Virus record (IMG/VR): IMGVR_UViG_3300010354_000749
Coordinates: 1-22,254 of that record
Direction: 5' to 3' (one strand)
DNA from: a virus
DNA length: 22,254 nucleotides
In this document: positions 1 through 6,968 of the stretch, one piece after another
How the letters are laid out: every line of letters begins with the position of its first letter
Numbering within the stretch: the stretch's first letter is position 1
The notes under the pieces: model-generated
The model's database searches: none
Seen by the model: the letters and a program-made list of their open reading frames with translations, nothing else
Told to the model about the DNA's origin: nothing
Made by a program: the position numbers and the translations under genes

Positions 1-753
1 GTACAGGTTGTTGAGATCGTTGATGCGGTCGATGAACAGAACCCCAGGTTCCGCCCAATCCCACGTACTCCTCATGATCTCGTTCCACAGCCCACGGGCA
101 TTCATGGTCTTGTAGCGCCGACCTTCCCACACAAGGTCGAAGGTAGTGTCGTTCTTCACCGCCTTCATGAACTCGTCAGTCACCCCTACGGACACGTTGA
201 AGTTCGTAAGGTTCGTGGTGTTCTGCTTGGCCCTGATGAACTCCTCGATGTCCGGGTGATCCACACGCAGCACCCCCATCTGAGCGCCCCTACGGTGTCC
301 CGCAGCCGCTACAGTTCCACAAACGGCATCGAAGATACGCATGAAGGACACAGGGCCACTTGCGGGGCTTCCGATCTTTGCGATCATGTCGCCCTTGGGA
401 CGGATGGTGCTAAAGTCGTACCCAATGCCACCCCCGAGGCGCATGGTCTCCGCTGCGTACTTGGCAGTGTCCATGATACCCGTCATCGAGTCGGGGATCG
501 TGGGGCTGACGAAGCAGTTGTAAGGCGTTACCTGACGAGCAGCACCCATCGCAGCCTGTACGCGGCCAGCCGGGAGGAAGCGCATGTCAAGCAGGATGTC
601 TCGGAACTTGTGGAAGTGAGCTTCATCGTCCTTGAGGGCGTCAGCGATGCGGGACATTGCCTCTCGGAAACTTTCGCCGTCTTGGCGGTACTTGAGCTGG
701 TGTATTTCTTCAGAGATTGGCAGGGTTGGTCCCTGCTTCTTTGTCTCGGTCAA
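1..753 (-). CDS. nrdJ: Class II (B12-dependent) ribonucleotide reductase, N-terminal part, truncated by the window edge
   Basis: The enzyme reduces ribonucleotides to deoxyribonucleotides using adenosylcobalamin, supplying dNTPs for phage DNA synthesis. The 251 codons present contain LPAGR (60-64), YNCF with the first redox cysteine at about 80, GGGIGYDFS (107-115) and the GPVSFMRIFD / GHRRGAQMG stretch (about 133-160), all typical of class II reductases. The C-terminal catalytic and cobalamin-binding parts lie beyond the left edge. I chose the TTG at 753: it overlaps the stop of the upstream gene (TTGA), has GGAG about ten bases upstream, and gives an N-terminus that runs straight into conserved sequence. 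The nearby ATG in another frame stops after about 20 codons. Class assignment rests on overall motif resemblance, because the cobalamin site is not visible. Confidence 0.92.
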   Translation of the reverse strand, partial: MTETKKQGPTLPISEEIHQLKYRQDGESFREAMSRIADALKDDEAHFHKFRDILLDMRFLPAGRVQAAMGAARQVTPYNCFVSPTIPDSMTGIMDTAKYAAETMRLGGGIGYDFSTIRPKGDMIAKIGSPASGPVSFMRIFDAVCGTVAAAGHRRGAQMGVLRVDHPDIEEFIRAKQNTTNLTNFNVSVGVTDEFMKAVKNDTTFDLVWEGRRYKTMNARGLWNEIMRSTWDWAEPGVLFIDRINDLNNLY

Positions 754-1031
754 AGCGTCTGTTCTCCATTCAGTTGGTTGATCCGCATTTCGGCGTATCT
801 GATGATCTTCTTGAGGTCGGTTATCTCGCTCTCTGCCTTGTCCATGCCGCTGTAGGTCTTATGACCAGCGCGGGTGGCATACTTGACGATATTTCCCCGC
901 CAGAACTCCATACCGTTTCGGATGATGAATGTGGCAGGCTCGATGGGCCACTTGGCGTAGTGGGATGGCTTGTGAATGACGTCGGCCTGCTCCATCTTCT
1001 CGTCAAACTGCTTGTCGAAATCGTCATTCAC
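750..1031 (-). CDS. DUF3310 family protein (possible nucleotide kinase-like)
   Basis: This is a 93-residue protein built around the DUF3310 pattern: HKPSHY at about 20-25, an acidic/aromatic stretch ending in FWRGNIVKYATRAG (43-56), then a charged helix with ITDLKKIIRYAE. T7 gp1.7, a dTMP/dGMP kinase, contains this domain, so a role in nucleotide metabolism is plausible but is inferred. I chose the GTG at 1031, twelve bases after the exonuclease stop. An upstream ATG at 1121 would add 30 cysteine-rich residues that are an out-of-frame reading of the exonuclease C-terminus and has no Shine-Dalgarno sequence. The stop overlaps the TTG start of the ribonucleotide reductase, suggesting translational coupling. 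Confidence 0.8.
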   Translation of the reverse strand: MNDDFDKQFDEKMEQADVIHKPSHYAKWPIEPATFIIRNGMEFWRGNIVKYATRAGHKTYSGMDKAESEITDLKKIIRYAEMRINQLNGEQTL

Positions 1032-1042
1032 TGGCGTCTCAC

Positions 1043-1831
1043 TCAAGCAGCAAGATTGGGCGTAGCAGGGATAGTGTTTGTATCGGAGGCATTCTCCGAG
1101 GATGGGCTTGGAGGTGTCCATAGCTTAACTTTCTGATTGGCAACGTCCCAATCCGAGTAACGCAGGATGCGGGCAAGCCTCGCATTTAACAGCGCATCGT
1201 CCTCGGTCAGGTTAGCTTTGCGATAGGTGTTGACGATCTTGGGCCAGTAGGGTTTTCCGGCAAGGATACTCTCAGCCTTCTTAGGGCCAATCCCAGGACA
1301 TCCTGAGTACCCATCGGTGCTGTCGCCCGTGAGTGTCTGGAAGGCCCAAAAGTAATCTGCCTCGTCCTCAGTGATGACTTTGAGTTCCCCTTGGCGATAC
1401 AAGCTACACGGAAGAGTCTGCATGTCCTTGTCGTCACTGACGACCACACACTTCCCGCTGTAGTTCGGATGTGTCGCAAGTATCCCCAAGACATCATCGG
1501 CCTCTAGGCGTGGCTTGATGATCGGATCGTAGGTTTCCTTGATCCATTCGAGCATCGCCCGAAACACGATGGGCTTGCGGGTCTCCTTGCGTTTTGACTT
1601 GTAGGTCGGCGTAAGGTCCTTGCGGAAGTTTGCGGAGTCGGACAGACACATGATGATCGACCGAGTACCTAGAGCGTTCGTTATGCCGTCTAGGGCTGTC
1701 GTGAAGAGGTCTTTTGACTCCGTTAGGTTACTGTGGAGTATCCAGTTGTCTTCGTCCCACTGGATTTCTGTCTCGGTCGCAGAACTTGAGCGATAGAGCA
1801 ACAGGTCTCCGTCAATGAGGAGTGTTGTCAT
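1043..1831 (-). CDS. 5'-3' exonuclease, FEN/T7 gp6-like
   Basis: A 262-residue flap-endonuclease-family 5'-3' exonuclease, the counterpart of T7 gp6 (300 residues), which degrades host DNA, removes RNA primers and supports recombination. Metal-binding acidic residues are visible in order: LLIDGDLLLYR at 4-14 (two Asp), EADDVLGILA around 110, VVVSDDKDMQTL around 129-140, and the helix-3-turn-helix DNA-binding segment with GDSTDGYSGCPGIGPKKA around 168-185. The ATG at 1831 overlaps the stop of the preceding small gene (ATGA). It sits in the nucleotide-metabolism end of the replication cluster, upstream of DUF3310 and nrdJ, as expected for a gene acting late in DNA replication. Confidence 0.9.
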   Translation of the reverse strand: MTTLLIDGDLLLYRSSSATETEIQWDEDNWILHSNLTESKDLFTTALDGITNALGTRSIIMCLSDSANFRKDLTPTYKSKRKETRKPIVFRAMLEWIKETYDPIIKPRLEADDVLGILATHPNYSGKCVVVSDDKDMQTLPCSLYRQGELKVITEDEADYFWAFQTLTGDSTDGYSGCPGIGPKKAESILAGKPYWPKIVNTYRKANLTEDDALLNARLARILRYSDWDVANQKVKLWTPPSPSSENASDTNTIPATPNLAA

Positions 1832-2010
1832 GCGTCACCTCCTTCGCTCGGTACGGGGAGATGCAATCCGAAATCACCAACCCAGTGAGATTCCGGCCAC
1901 GCATTGATGGCGGCGGCTATGGCCCTGTACATCGCCAGGGCATCCGGGGCCATCAGGGCTTGCCATGCCGCCTGGACGGACTCGGAAGGTACTTGGTCAG
2001 GTCGGATCAT
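1828..2010 (-). CDS. Small hypothetical protein (60 aa)
   Basis: I do not recognise this protein. It has 60 residues, starts MIRPDQVPSESVQ and contains an alanine-rich helix (AMYRAIAAAINAW). There is no membrane segment. The gene looks real because its ATG has an excellent GGGAGGTGA Shine-Dalgarno sequence four bases upstream, and it fits exactly between the stop of the upstream 54-residue gene and the exonuclease start, overlapping the latter by ATGA. It is probably translationally coupled to the exonuclease. No function is proposed. Confidence 0.65.
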   Translation of the reverse strand: MIRPDQVPSESVQAAWQALMAPDALAMYRAIAAAINAWPESHWVGDFGLHLPVPSEGGDA

Positions 2011-2013
2011 TTG

Positions 2014-2178
2014 TCACCTCCCATTGCTTTCCTCCAGCGCAGCGCGGGCTTCTGCGATAAAATCAACAACAGCCCTTAGCGCCGCCCGCAGCCGCTCAAT
2101 TTCTGCCTGTGCATCATGCTTTCCAGCGCGATACCCCTCTTCGTAAGCACGGACATCGAACTCACGATCACTCGTCAT
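2014..2178 (-). CDS. Small hypothetical protein (54 aa), predicted coiled coil
   Basis: This short gene encodes 54 residues: an N-terminal charged part (MTSDREFDVRAYEEGYRAGK) followed by a continuous helix of Glu, Arg, Leu and Ala with heptad spacing, ending ALEESNGR. It begins at an ATG that overlaps the stop of the upstream gene by 11 bases. It ends within the GGGAGGTGA Shine-Dalgarno sequence of the next gene, so it tiles the gap completely. The YEEGYRAGKHDA pattern resembles many small phage helical proteins of unknown role. No function is proposed. Confidence 0.65.
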   Translation of the reverse strand: MTSDREFDVRAYEEGYRAGKHDAQAEIERLRAALRAVVDFIAEARAALEESNGR

Positions 2179-2845
2179 CCTTGGGTGCTCCTTCAGGTCT
2201 CAGGTAATAAATGATGTCGTGGAGGTTCTTGGGATGCCCATAGACACGTCCGGTCCACTGGCTGCTGAAGATGGAACACTTGGGCGGCGTATGAACCTTG
2301 ATGCCCATGCCTTCCGCCTTGCCGATCAGGTAGCAGACGTTAGGACGCTGATAGGTGTACTCGTCACTACCGCTCATGTTGATGCCGTACAAATAGATGT
2401 CGGACACCATTGGGGTAGACACCGCCTCTCGCAGGGCCATCGCCAAGATGTACCCAATGCTGCTTTCGATGAACGGAGTGCTACCAATCGCTTCCCCGGT
2501 GTTGTTCCAGTCCTCGGCCCGCCACCTGACGATACCTTGGTCAGCCAGGTTGGCCGCTGTGACGATCTTGTGCATTGGCCCAAGCTCCATGGGCCACGAC
2601 CACATCGTATAGAGGGGCATCTCGTGGGCGATCTTCTTGAGCCTCTGGATGTGCCCATTGCCACCATGCTCCCACACGATCTCGGGGCTGTGGGCCTCGA
2701 AGGCTCGGGTAGCGTGAAGCAGCGTCTTGTTGTGGTGGGCCATACCCCAGATTTCGTCCCGGGCGTGGGCAACCGGATCAAAGGCCAACAGGCTGTCCGG
2801 GTGCGTCCCTAGTATGACGATCTTGCTAGACTGTAAGTTTGCCAC
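2168..2845 (-). CDS. Conserved-looking hypothetical protein, Rossmann-like N-terminus
   Basis: I do not recognise the family. From the GTG at 2845 the protein has 225 residues and opens with a beta strand and turn (KIVILGTHPDS) typical of a nucleotide- or sugar-nucleotide-binding Rossmann-like fold. It then contains DEIWGMAHHN, several Trp and His residues, MVSDIYLYGINMSGSDEYTYQRPN and a C-terminal YYLRPEGAPKDDE. The strand DIYLYGINM followed by an acidic turn could be a second core strand. The GTG has GGAAGAAG about six bases upstream. An ATG at 2893 would add 16 residues but overlaps the conserved glutaredoxin C-terminus by 68 bases, so I prefer the shorter form. Position suggests a role in host takeover or nucleotide metabolism, but this is not shown. 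Confidence 0.75.
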   Translation of the reverse strand: MANLQSSKIVILGTHPDSLLAFDPVAHARDEIWGMAHHNKTLLHATRAFEAHSPEIVWEHGGNGHIQRLKKIAHEMPLYTMWSWPMELGPMHKIVTAANLADQGIVRWRAEDWNNTGEAIGSTPFIESSIGYILAMALREAVSTPMVSDIYLYGINMSGSDEYTYQRPNVCYLIGKAEGMGIKVHTPPKCSIFSSQWTGRVYGHPKNLHDIIYYLRPEGAPKDDE

Positions 2846-3071
2846 GGCGTTCTTCTTCCAGAAATGGAACGAGTTGGTTGTAACCTCCGACATATTCTCC
2901 CAGCATGTAGACCTGTGGGACTGTCATGAGCAGGTTGGCGCTCATGAACTCACGAAGAGGCTTGTGGGTCGTGACGTCAAACTCGACGTACTTGTAGCCG
3001 TGTGACGAGATCAGGTTCTTTGCCTTCTCGCACCACACGCACTCAGGGGTCGTAAGGATCACAAAGCTCAT
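2826..3071 (-). CDS. grx: Glutaredoxin
   Basis: An 81-residue protein of full glutaredoxin length. The redox motif CVWC is at residues 11-14 after a beta strand (SFVILTTPE), followed by the cis-proline TVPQ (about 50-53) and the glycine pair in EYVGGYNQL (about 59-67). It reduces disulfides, using glutathione or a thioredoxin-like partner, in the cytoplasm. It lies directly after the PAPS-reductase-like gene (ATGA overlap, AAAGG Shine-Dalgarno eight bases upstream) and in the same run as the ribonucleotide reductase. Both are enzyme types that need thiol electron donors, so it may recharge one or both. Confidence 0.9.
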   Translation of the reverse strand: MSFVILTTPECVWCEKAKNLISSHGYKYVEFDVTTHKPLREFMSANLLMTVPQVYMLGEYVGGYNQLVPFLEEERRGKLTV

Positions 3072-3835
3072 ATTGAAGACCTTTCCTCACAAAATATTCC
3101 ACATTCTATGTCCATAGTTTTCAATGGTCGTCCCTTCGCGTCAGCCGGGAGTTCATCTAAGAACACCCTCCTTCCTTTATGGTAGGCCAACTTGGCCCCT
3201 AGTTTTCTGGATTGCTTTGATCGCTGTTCAAAGACAGCGGGATGTTGCTCTCTGACCAAATTCCAATACGTTGCAGAGGATGCTTTCACACACCCAATGC
3301 AGTTGGCATTAGGATATCCAAGAGAATATATGCGGGGTAGTTGTATGCCAGCCCCGCTCAAGAGAGAGAAGCAGTCTTGCTTCGTTATCTGCGCGTCTAT
3401 GAGAACTGGTAAGACGTTATCACGTTCTGTTAAAGTGAAGCGTTTGTGGCGGTGTTCCTCATCAAACGTAAACCCAAGGACATGCCAATCGACTTTGTTT
3501 GTTTGTTCCCAGTGTTGTCTAGCAGCTTTCTTAAGTTCCAGAGTACATGGCGCACCTTTAGGTCCTGCCATGAACTTTCTCTTTTCCCACACATCCACAG
3601 TGGAACATGATGGGTACTTAGGATTGGTGGCGAACTCAATCTTAACCCCTAGCCAGCCTTCCACATCTCGTAAGAATCGAAGGTTGTCTACATCTTCTTC
3701 AATTACAGGGTTATTGATGATACGAACATCACAAAGATTTCCGTATCGTTCGATGGTCTTTTTCGCCGCTACCGCACTTGCTGCACCACATGAGAACCAA
3801 ACGGCGATCACATCGCCTTCTTTTGGTTCGCTCAT
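3068..3835 (-). CDS. PAPS reductase / adenine nucleotide alpha-hydrolase family protein
   Basis: A 255-residue protein of the PP-loop ATP pyrophosphatase / PAPS reductase superfamily. The PP-loop appears as FSCGAAS at 14-20, a variant of the usual SGGxDS. It is followed by a strand and helix pattern (CDVRIINNPVIEED, 35-48) and cysteines at 97, 179 and 182 (NCIGC), and 245 and 249 (ECGIFC), which could bind zinc or an iron-sulfur cluster. Phages often carry such genes annotated as PAPS reductases, but the substrate is generally unknown; sulfur transfer or nucleotide modification are options. The coding DNA is visibly richer in A and T than its neighbours, suggesting recent acquisition. It is followed immediately by glutaredoxin, a possible electron donor. 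Confidence 0.82.
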   Translation of the reverse strand: MSEPKEGDVIAVWFSCGAASAVAAKKTIERYGNLCDVRIINNPVIEEDVDNLRFLRDVEGWLGVKIEFATNPKYPSCSTVDVWEKRKFMAGPKGAPCTLELKKAARQHWEQTNKVDWHVLGFTFDEEHRHKRFTLTERDNVLPVLIDAQITKQDCFSLLSGAGIQLPRIYSLGYPNANCIGCVKASSATYWNLVREQHPAVFEQRSKQSRKLGAKLAYHKGRRVFLDELPADAKGRPLKTMDIECGIFCEERSSI

Positions 3836-3838
3836 TCT

Positions 3839-4174
3839 TTATCGGTCATCCCCGGAACCGTGGATCATGTCCTTGGCCTTGCGCCTCTGGAGCTTTGCTA
3901 CGTTCTCCCGCGCGACATCCTCAAGGGTGAACCCACAGACATCTGCAAGCATCGCGGTATACCAAAGCACATCCCCGAGTTCGGCCTTCATGCGGTCGAG
4001 AGCAAACGGCGAGAGATCACCGACTTCGTTCTCGTATTCCTCATCGCCGCGATAGTACCTCTTCAGGATACCTGCGACCTCACCACCTTCTTCAAGCAAC
4101 CCGAAGACCATGTGCTCTGGCGTCATGCCGATGGCGGTCTTTCGTGCCTGGGTCTGGTATTCGTTCAAGTTCAT
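3839..4174 (-). CDS. MazG-like nucleotide pyrophosphohydrolase
   Basis: A 111-residue all-helical protein with the MazG signature: LLEEGGEVAGILK (about 25-37) supplies the first acidic metal-binding cluster and MKAELGDVLWYTAMLAD (about 62-78) the second ExxD pair. MazG enzymes hydrolyse NTPs or (p)ppGpp-like nucleotides to monophosphates. In phages they may clean the nucleotide pool or modulate host stress signalling. I chose the ATG at 4174, which overlaps the upstream stop by ATGA. The same frame stays open further upstream from a GTG, but that would add 74 Arg/Lys-rich residues that are a shadow of the preceding gene. Confidence 0.85.
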   Translation of the reverse strand: MNLNEYQTQARKTAIGMTPEHMVFGLLEEGGEVAGILKRYYRGDEEYENEVGDLSPFALDRMKAELGDVLWYTAMLADVCGFTLEDVARENVAKLQRRKAKDMIHGSGDDR

Positions 4175-4398
4175 AGCTTCACTTCCTTGATTGCTTTGAT
4201 CCACGGGGCTGGTATCGCTAACCGGCGGTTCGTATGTAACTCGCCGTCCATATCGGTCGAGATGTCTGCCGCGACGACGACCTCGGATTCGTTGCGATCC
4301 AAGAGCCAGCCAACGCTTGTTACGAGGTCTACTTTTGAATTTGCTTTTCCGACTTCCCATCCGCCGTCCACAACTGCGTCTACCCACTCGACCCACAC
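4171..4398 (-). CDS. Small hypothetical phage protein (75 aa)
   Basis: A short acidic protein read from the GTG at 4398 (a TTG one codon earlier is an alternative), five bases after the stop of the preceding gene. It begins VWVEWVDAVVDGGWE, a strand-rich pattern seen in many small phage proteins of unknown function, and ends IPAPWIKAIKEVKL. There is no membrane segment or catalytic motif. There is no obvious Shine-Dalgarno sequence, so translation is probably coupled to the gene before it. Its stop overlaps the MazG-like start. The frame stays open back to 4512, but that part overlaps the preceding gene and looks spurious. Confidence 0.6.
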   Translation of the reverse strand: MWVEWVDAVVDGGWEVGKANSKVDLVTSVGWLLDRNESEVVVAADISTDMDGELHTNRRLAIPAPWIKAIKEVKL

Positions 4399-4402
4399 CA
4401 AC

Positions 4403-4681
4403 TTAGGCGAAGATGTCGAGTTGATCTTCTTGGTCGTTTTCCGTGGTTTTGATTCCGTAGTGCTCTTCGAGCGCGGCAAGACCGCGTGAAGTGATCTGCC
4501 ACTGACGGCCATAGATTTCCTCCATTATGCGTGTTGAGATGAGACCCATACTCGCGGCCATAGCCACGAAGTCCGCATGTTCGCGGGCAAAGTCTGATTT
4601 GGTGGTGACTTGGCAGGTCCAGATGGTGTGGAGGACTTGCTTCAGCAGGCTATCAATGCGTTTCGGCCCAATTGCTTCCAA
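4403..4681 (-). CDS. Small winged-helix-like protein, hypothetical
   Basis: About 92 residues if translated from the TTG at 4681. The core contains two or three helices (KRIDSLLKQVLHTIW; DFAREHADFVAMAASMGLI) followed by a strand-turn-strand ending in ITSRGLAALEEHYG, which resembles a winged-helix DNA-binding domain. The C-terminus is acidic (ENDQEDQLDIFA). The frame stays open to 4807, but the extra residues overlap the DNA polymerase motifs and are probably spurious. Even the chosen start overlaps the polymerase end by 29 bases, and the start is the least certain part of this call. It could act as a small regulator or polymerase accessory factor, but nothing in the sequence decides this. Confidence 0.6.
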   Translation of the reverse strand: MEAIGPKRIDSLLKQVLHTIWTCQVTTKSDFAREHADFVAMAASMGLISTRIMEEIYGRQWQITSRGLAALEEHYGIKTTENDQEDQLDIFA

Positions 4682-6437
4682 TCTTGTACTCGGAGGCAAG
4701 GGGGCATTTGAAACTGAATCGGTGTCCAGTTTCTTCGGCCACTCGGAGGCATGTCTTTCCGACTTGCTCTTCGTAGCCTTCTTTGACTGCGATCTGTATT
4801 TCGTCATGTATCCATCCTAAGAAGGCGTAGTCGCCATCCCAGCCATGCTTGAGGCCAGAGGCTTTGAGTGCTTCGTCGATGCCTGTGATCCACCCTTTGC
4901 ACAGCACGGCTCCTGCGCTCTGGAGGAGCGTGTTCAGGGCGGCGTGAGAGGAGCGGATGGGCAGGATGCGTCCGTCGAGGCCCTTGAGATATCCTCGGGA
5001 CGCTGCGTTGCTGACGGCTTTCTTGAGGCTCGCTAGAGCGGGTGTTGCCTGGAGGAAGCGTTTTTTGAGTTCGCGTCCTTCACGGGAGCCTTTACCGACG
5101 ATCTTTCCGATCTTTTCATCCCCTGCTCCATACAGGAAGGCATAGATGAAGGTCTTGGCGTTGGCACGGGTTGGGAGACCGGCTGCTTTTTGATTAGCAG
5201 TATGAACGTCACCATCTACGACCTCTCGGGCGTAGGTTCCGTTGTCGAAGGTAGCCATGTAGTGGGCGAGACATCGAAGCTCAAGGCCACTGTAATCTGC
5301 GCCAACAGTTTTCCACCCACGGGGTGTGTAGAACAGTGCACGGCACTCCCGACCGAACTCGGCTTGTACGGAAGGGACTTGAGAAATGTTTGGGTTGCTG
5401 TGTGTAGCTCTTCCAGTAACAGCCCCGTTGGTATTGTAGCTTCCATGTACCTTCCCTTTGCGTTCCAGCTTGATCCACGCTTGGTCCCCCTCGGCCAGTT
5501 GTCCGATGCGCTTCTCCACAAGGAAGAACTCACCCAGCTTCTTGGCTTCAGGGTACTCAAGTTTGCCAAGGACATCTTCGTCGATCTTGGCTTGTCCGGT
5601 AGGTGTGTAGACCTCTGGCTTCCACCCATACTTGGCGATCAGGCACTTCTCGATGTGCTGACGGCTACCTGGGTTGAACACCACGGTCTTCATGTAGGTG
5701 CGGGTGTCCCCGGCTTGGATACCTAGTTTCTTGTTGGGCCTCTTGTAGGTGACAACACGGTCCACCTCTTCCCAAGGATCGAACAGTCCTTGGAGTTCGA
5801 CCTTCAGCTCGTCACGCCGCTGTGCAAGCCTAGCGTACAGCTCCACGGCTCCTTTGACGTCGAAGGGCCACCCATTGTCCTCGATCTTGGCACACAGCTT
5901 CGCAACGCTGTGCTCAAGGTCAACCGAGACTTGGCTGTAGTCCCAAGGCTTCAGGAACTTCCAGAGAGCAAGGGTCACACGAGCGTCATGCTCACAATAC
6001 ACCTGCATCTCAGGGGTCCATTCCTCCCAGCCACCCTCGTACTTCAGCTTGTGGAGACCGACACGCTGGCCCCACGCATCAAGGGAATGTGACCCATAGG
6101 CGTCCTTGGTGATCTGGCCTGTTGCCAGACGGAGGCCGTCCTGCTTTTCGGACTTTATGTCACTGTAGATGAGACGTGAGAGTACCAGCGTGTCAGTCAC
6201 CTTGCCGCGTGGGGTGAACCACGGGAAGAGCTTGGTGATGGCTGGGAGATCGAACTTGATTACGTTGTGGCCGATGAGTTCGTCAGAGTCTTGGAGTTGC
6301 TTTACGCCCGCGTCGATGTCGTTGGGGCCGTAGGACTCCAAGTGACCGCTATCGACATCAAGGGTCACGAGGCAGTGGATGGTTGTGATGGTGTCTAAGA
6401 GGCCGTTCGTTTCAATATCGAACACCAGCCTCGTCAA
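4653..6437 (-). CDS. DNA polymerase, family A, T7 gp5-like
   Basis: A 594-residue replicative DNA polymerase with a proofreading exonuclease, somewhat shorter than T7 gp5 (704). Exonuclease motifs are complete: FDIETNG (Asp7, Glu9), GHNVIKFD (about 56-63) and YCEHDARVTL (about 147-156). Polymerase motif A is GADYSGLELR with Asp381, motif B is RANAKTFIYAFLYG (Arg424, Lys428, Tyr432), and motif C is IHDEIQI (His544, Asp545, Glu546). The residue equivalent to T7 Tyr526 and E. coli Pol I Phe762 is Tyr432. T7 gp5 uses host thioredoxin as clamp; whether this protein does cannot be read from its thumb region here. The ATG at 6437 overlaps the upstream gene by ATGA. Confidence 0.97.
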   Translation of the reverse strand: MTRLVFDIETNGLLDTITTIHCLVTLDVDSGHLESYGPNDIDAGVKQLQDSDELIGHNVIKFDLPAITKLFPWFTPRGKVTDTLVLSRLIYSDIKSEKQDGLRLATGQITKDAYGSHSLDAWGQRVGLHKLKYEGGWEEWTPEMQVYCEHDARVTLALWKFLKPWDYSQVSVDLEHSVAKLCAKIEDNGWPFDVKGAVELYARLAQRRDELKVELQGLFDPWEEVDRVVTYKRPNKKLGIQAGDTRTYMKTVVFNPGSRQHIEKCLIAKYGWKPEVYTPTGQAKIDEDVLGKLEYPEAKKLGEFFLVEKRIGQLAEGDQAWIKLERKGKVHGSYNTNGAVTGRATHSNPNISQVPSVQAEFGRECRALFYTPRGWKTVGADYSGLELRCLAHYMATFDNGTYAREVVDGDVHTANQKAAGLPTRANAKTFIYAFLYGAGDEKIGKIVGKGSREGRELKKRFLQATPALASLKKAVSNAASRGYLKGLDGRILPIRSSHAALNTLLQSAGAVLCKGWITGIDEALKASGLKHGWDGDYAFLGWIHDEIQIAVKEGYEEQVGKTCLRVAEETGHRFSFKCPLASEYKIGSNWAETH

Positions 6438-6610
6438 GCAGCCTCCCGAATTGCCGGAAGGGTTCTGCGGATGGCATTTCGCTGTTGCTTCAGCTTTTGT
6501 ATTGCCACAGCATTCTTGTGAGTCGGATCAACTACGAAAGCCTGTCTGGCGACTTCTTCAGCGTCCACAAGCTGTCTGATCTTCTCCATCTTCTTAACGA
6601 GTTCATCCAT
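6434..6610 (-). CDS. Small hypothetical protein (58 aa), helical
   Basis: A 58-residue, highly charged, entirely helical protein beginning MDELVKKMEKIRQLVDAEE and ending RRTLPAIREAA. It contains the short turn FVVDPTHKN, so it may form a helical hairpin or coiled coil. The ATG at 6610 follows a GGGGTGTGAG sequence and lies next to the stop of the upstream gene. Its own stop overlaps the polymerase start (ATGA), so it is probably co-translated with DNA polymerase. The frame stays open to 6688, but the extension is cysteine/threonine-rich and looks like a shadow of the neighbouring gene. Function unknown. Confidence 0.65.
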   Translation of the reverse strand: MDELVKKMEKIRQLVDAEEVARQAFVVDPTHKNAVAIQKLKQQRNAIRRTLPAIREAA

Positions 6611-6611
6611 C

Positions 6612-6968
6612 TCACACCCCACGCAGGATGGCTTCGTGAATTTGCGTAGGGATGATCGTTGAGTGACACACGTTGTTGTCACGATCAATCAAGCTGACCA
6701 TAACCTTGTCAGGAGTCTTGGGGAGCGTTATGAACAGGATGCCCTCAATGGCATCAATACCATCAGGCGGCTCAGGACCACCAAAGCGCGCTAGTGTTCC
6801 TAAGTAGGATTTAGCAACGTCACGATCCCCACGGATGACATTAAAGCCATCTTTCTGGAGGTCGCTGATAAGACTCTCGACCTGGAAGCAGTCCTTGCGA
6901 GGCTGCTTTTCAGTCTTAGGCTCAGTAGTGGTAACTGCCGCAGCCAATAGGTAAGCACTAAGGACCAT
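6612..6968 (-). CDS. Hypothetical protein with signal-peptide-like N-terminus
   Basis: A 118-residue protein that I do not recognise. It begins with a short hydrophobic segment (MVLSAYLLAAAVTTT) that could be a weak signal peptide or membrane anchor, although it lacks a positively charged n-region. A basic stretch (KTEKQPRKD) follows, then an alpha/beta domain with FNVIRGDRDVAKSYLG and a beta-hairpin (ILFITLPKTPDKVMVSLIDRD). The ATG has a strong GAGGAGG Shine-Dalgarno sequence about six bases upstream, inside the end of the preceding membrane-protein gene, which it overlaps by 11 bases. A periplasmic location is possible; no function is proposed. Confidence 0.65.
   Translation of the reverse strand: MVLSAYLLAAAVTTTEPKTEKQPRKDCFQVESLISDLQKDGFNVIRGDRDVAKSYLGTLARFGGPEPPDGIDAIEGILFITLPKTPDKVMVSLIDRDNNVCHSTIIPTQIHEAILRGV

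Noticed and set aside
2219-2812. Plus-strand 197-residue frame, and other long plus-strand frames such as 12039-12830 and 14107-14964
   Set aside because: Each lies opposite a recognised or well-tiled minus-strand gene, lacks a domain and does not fit the single-direction layout.
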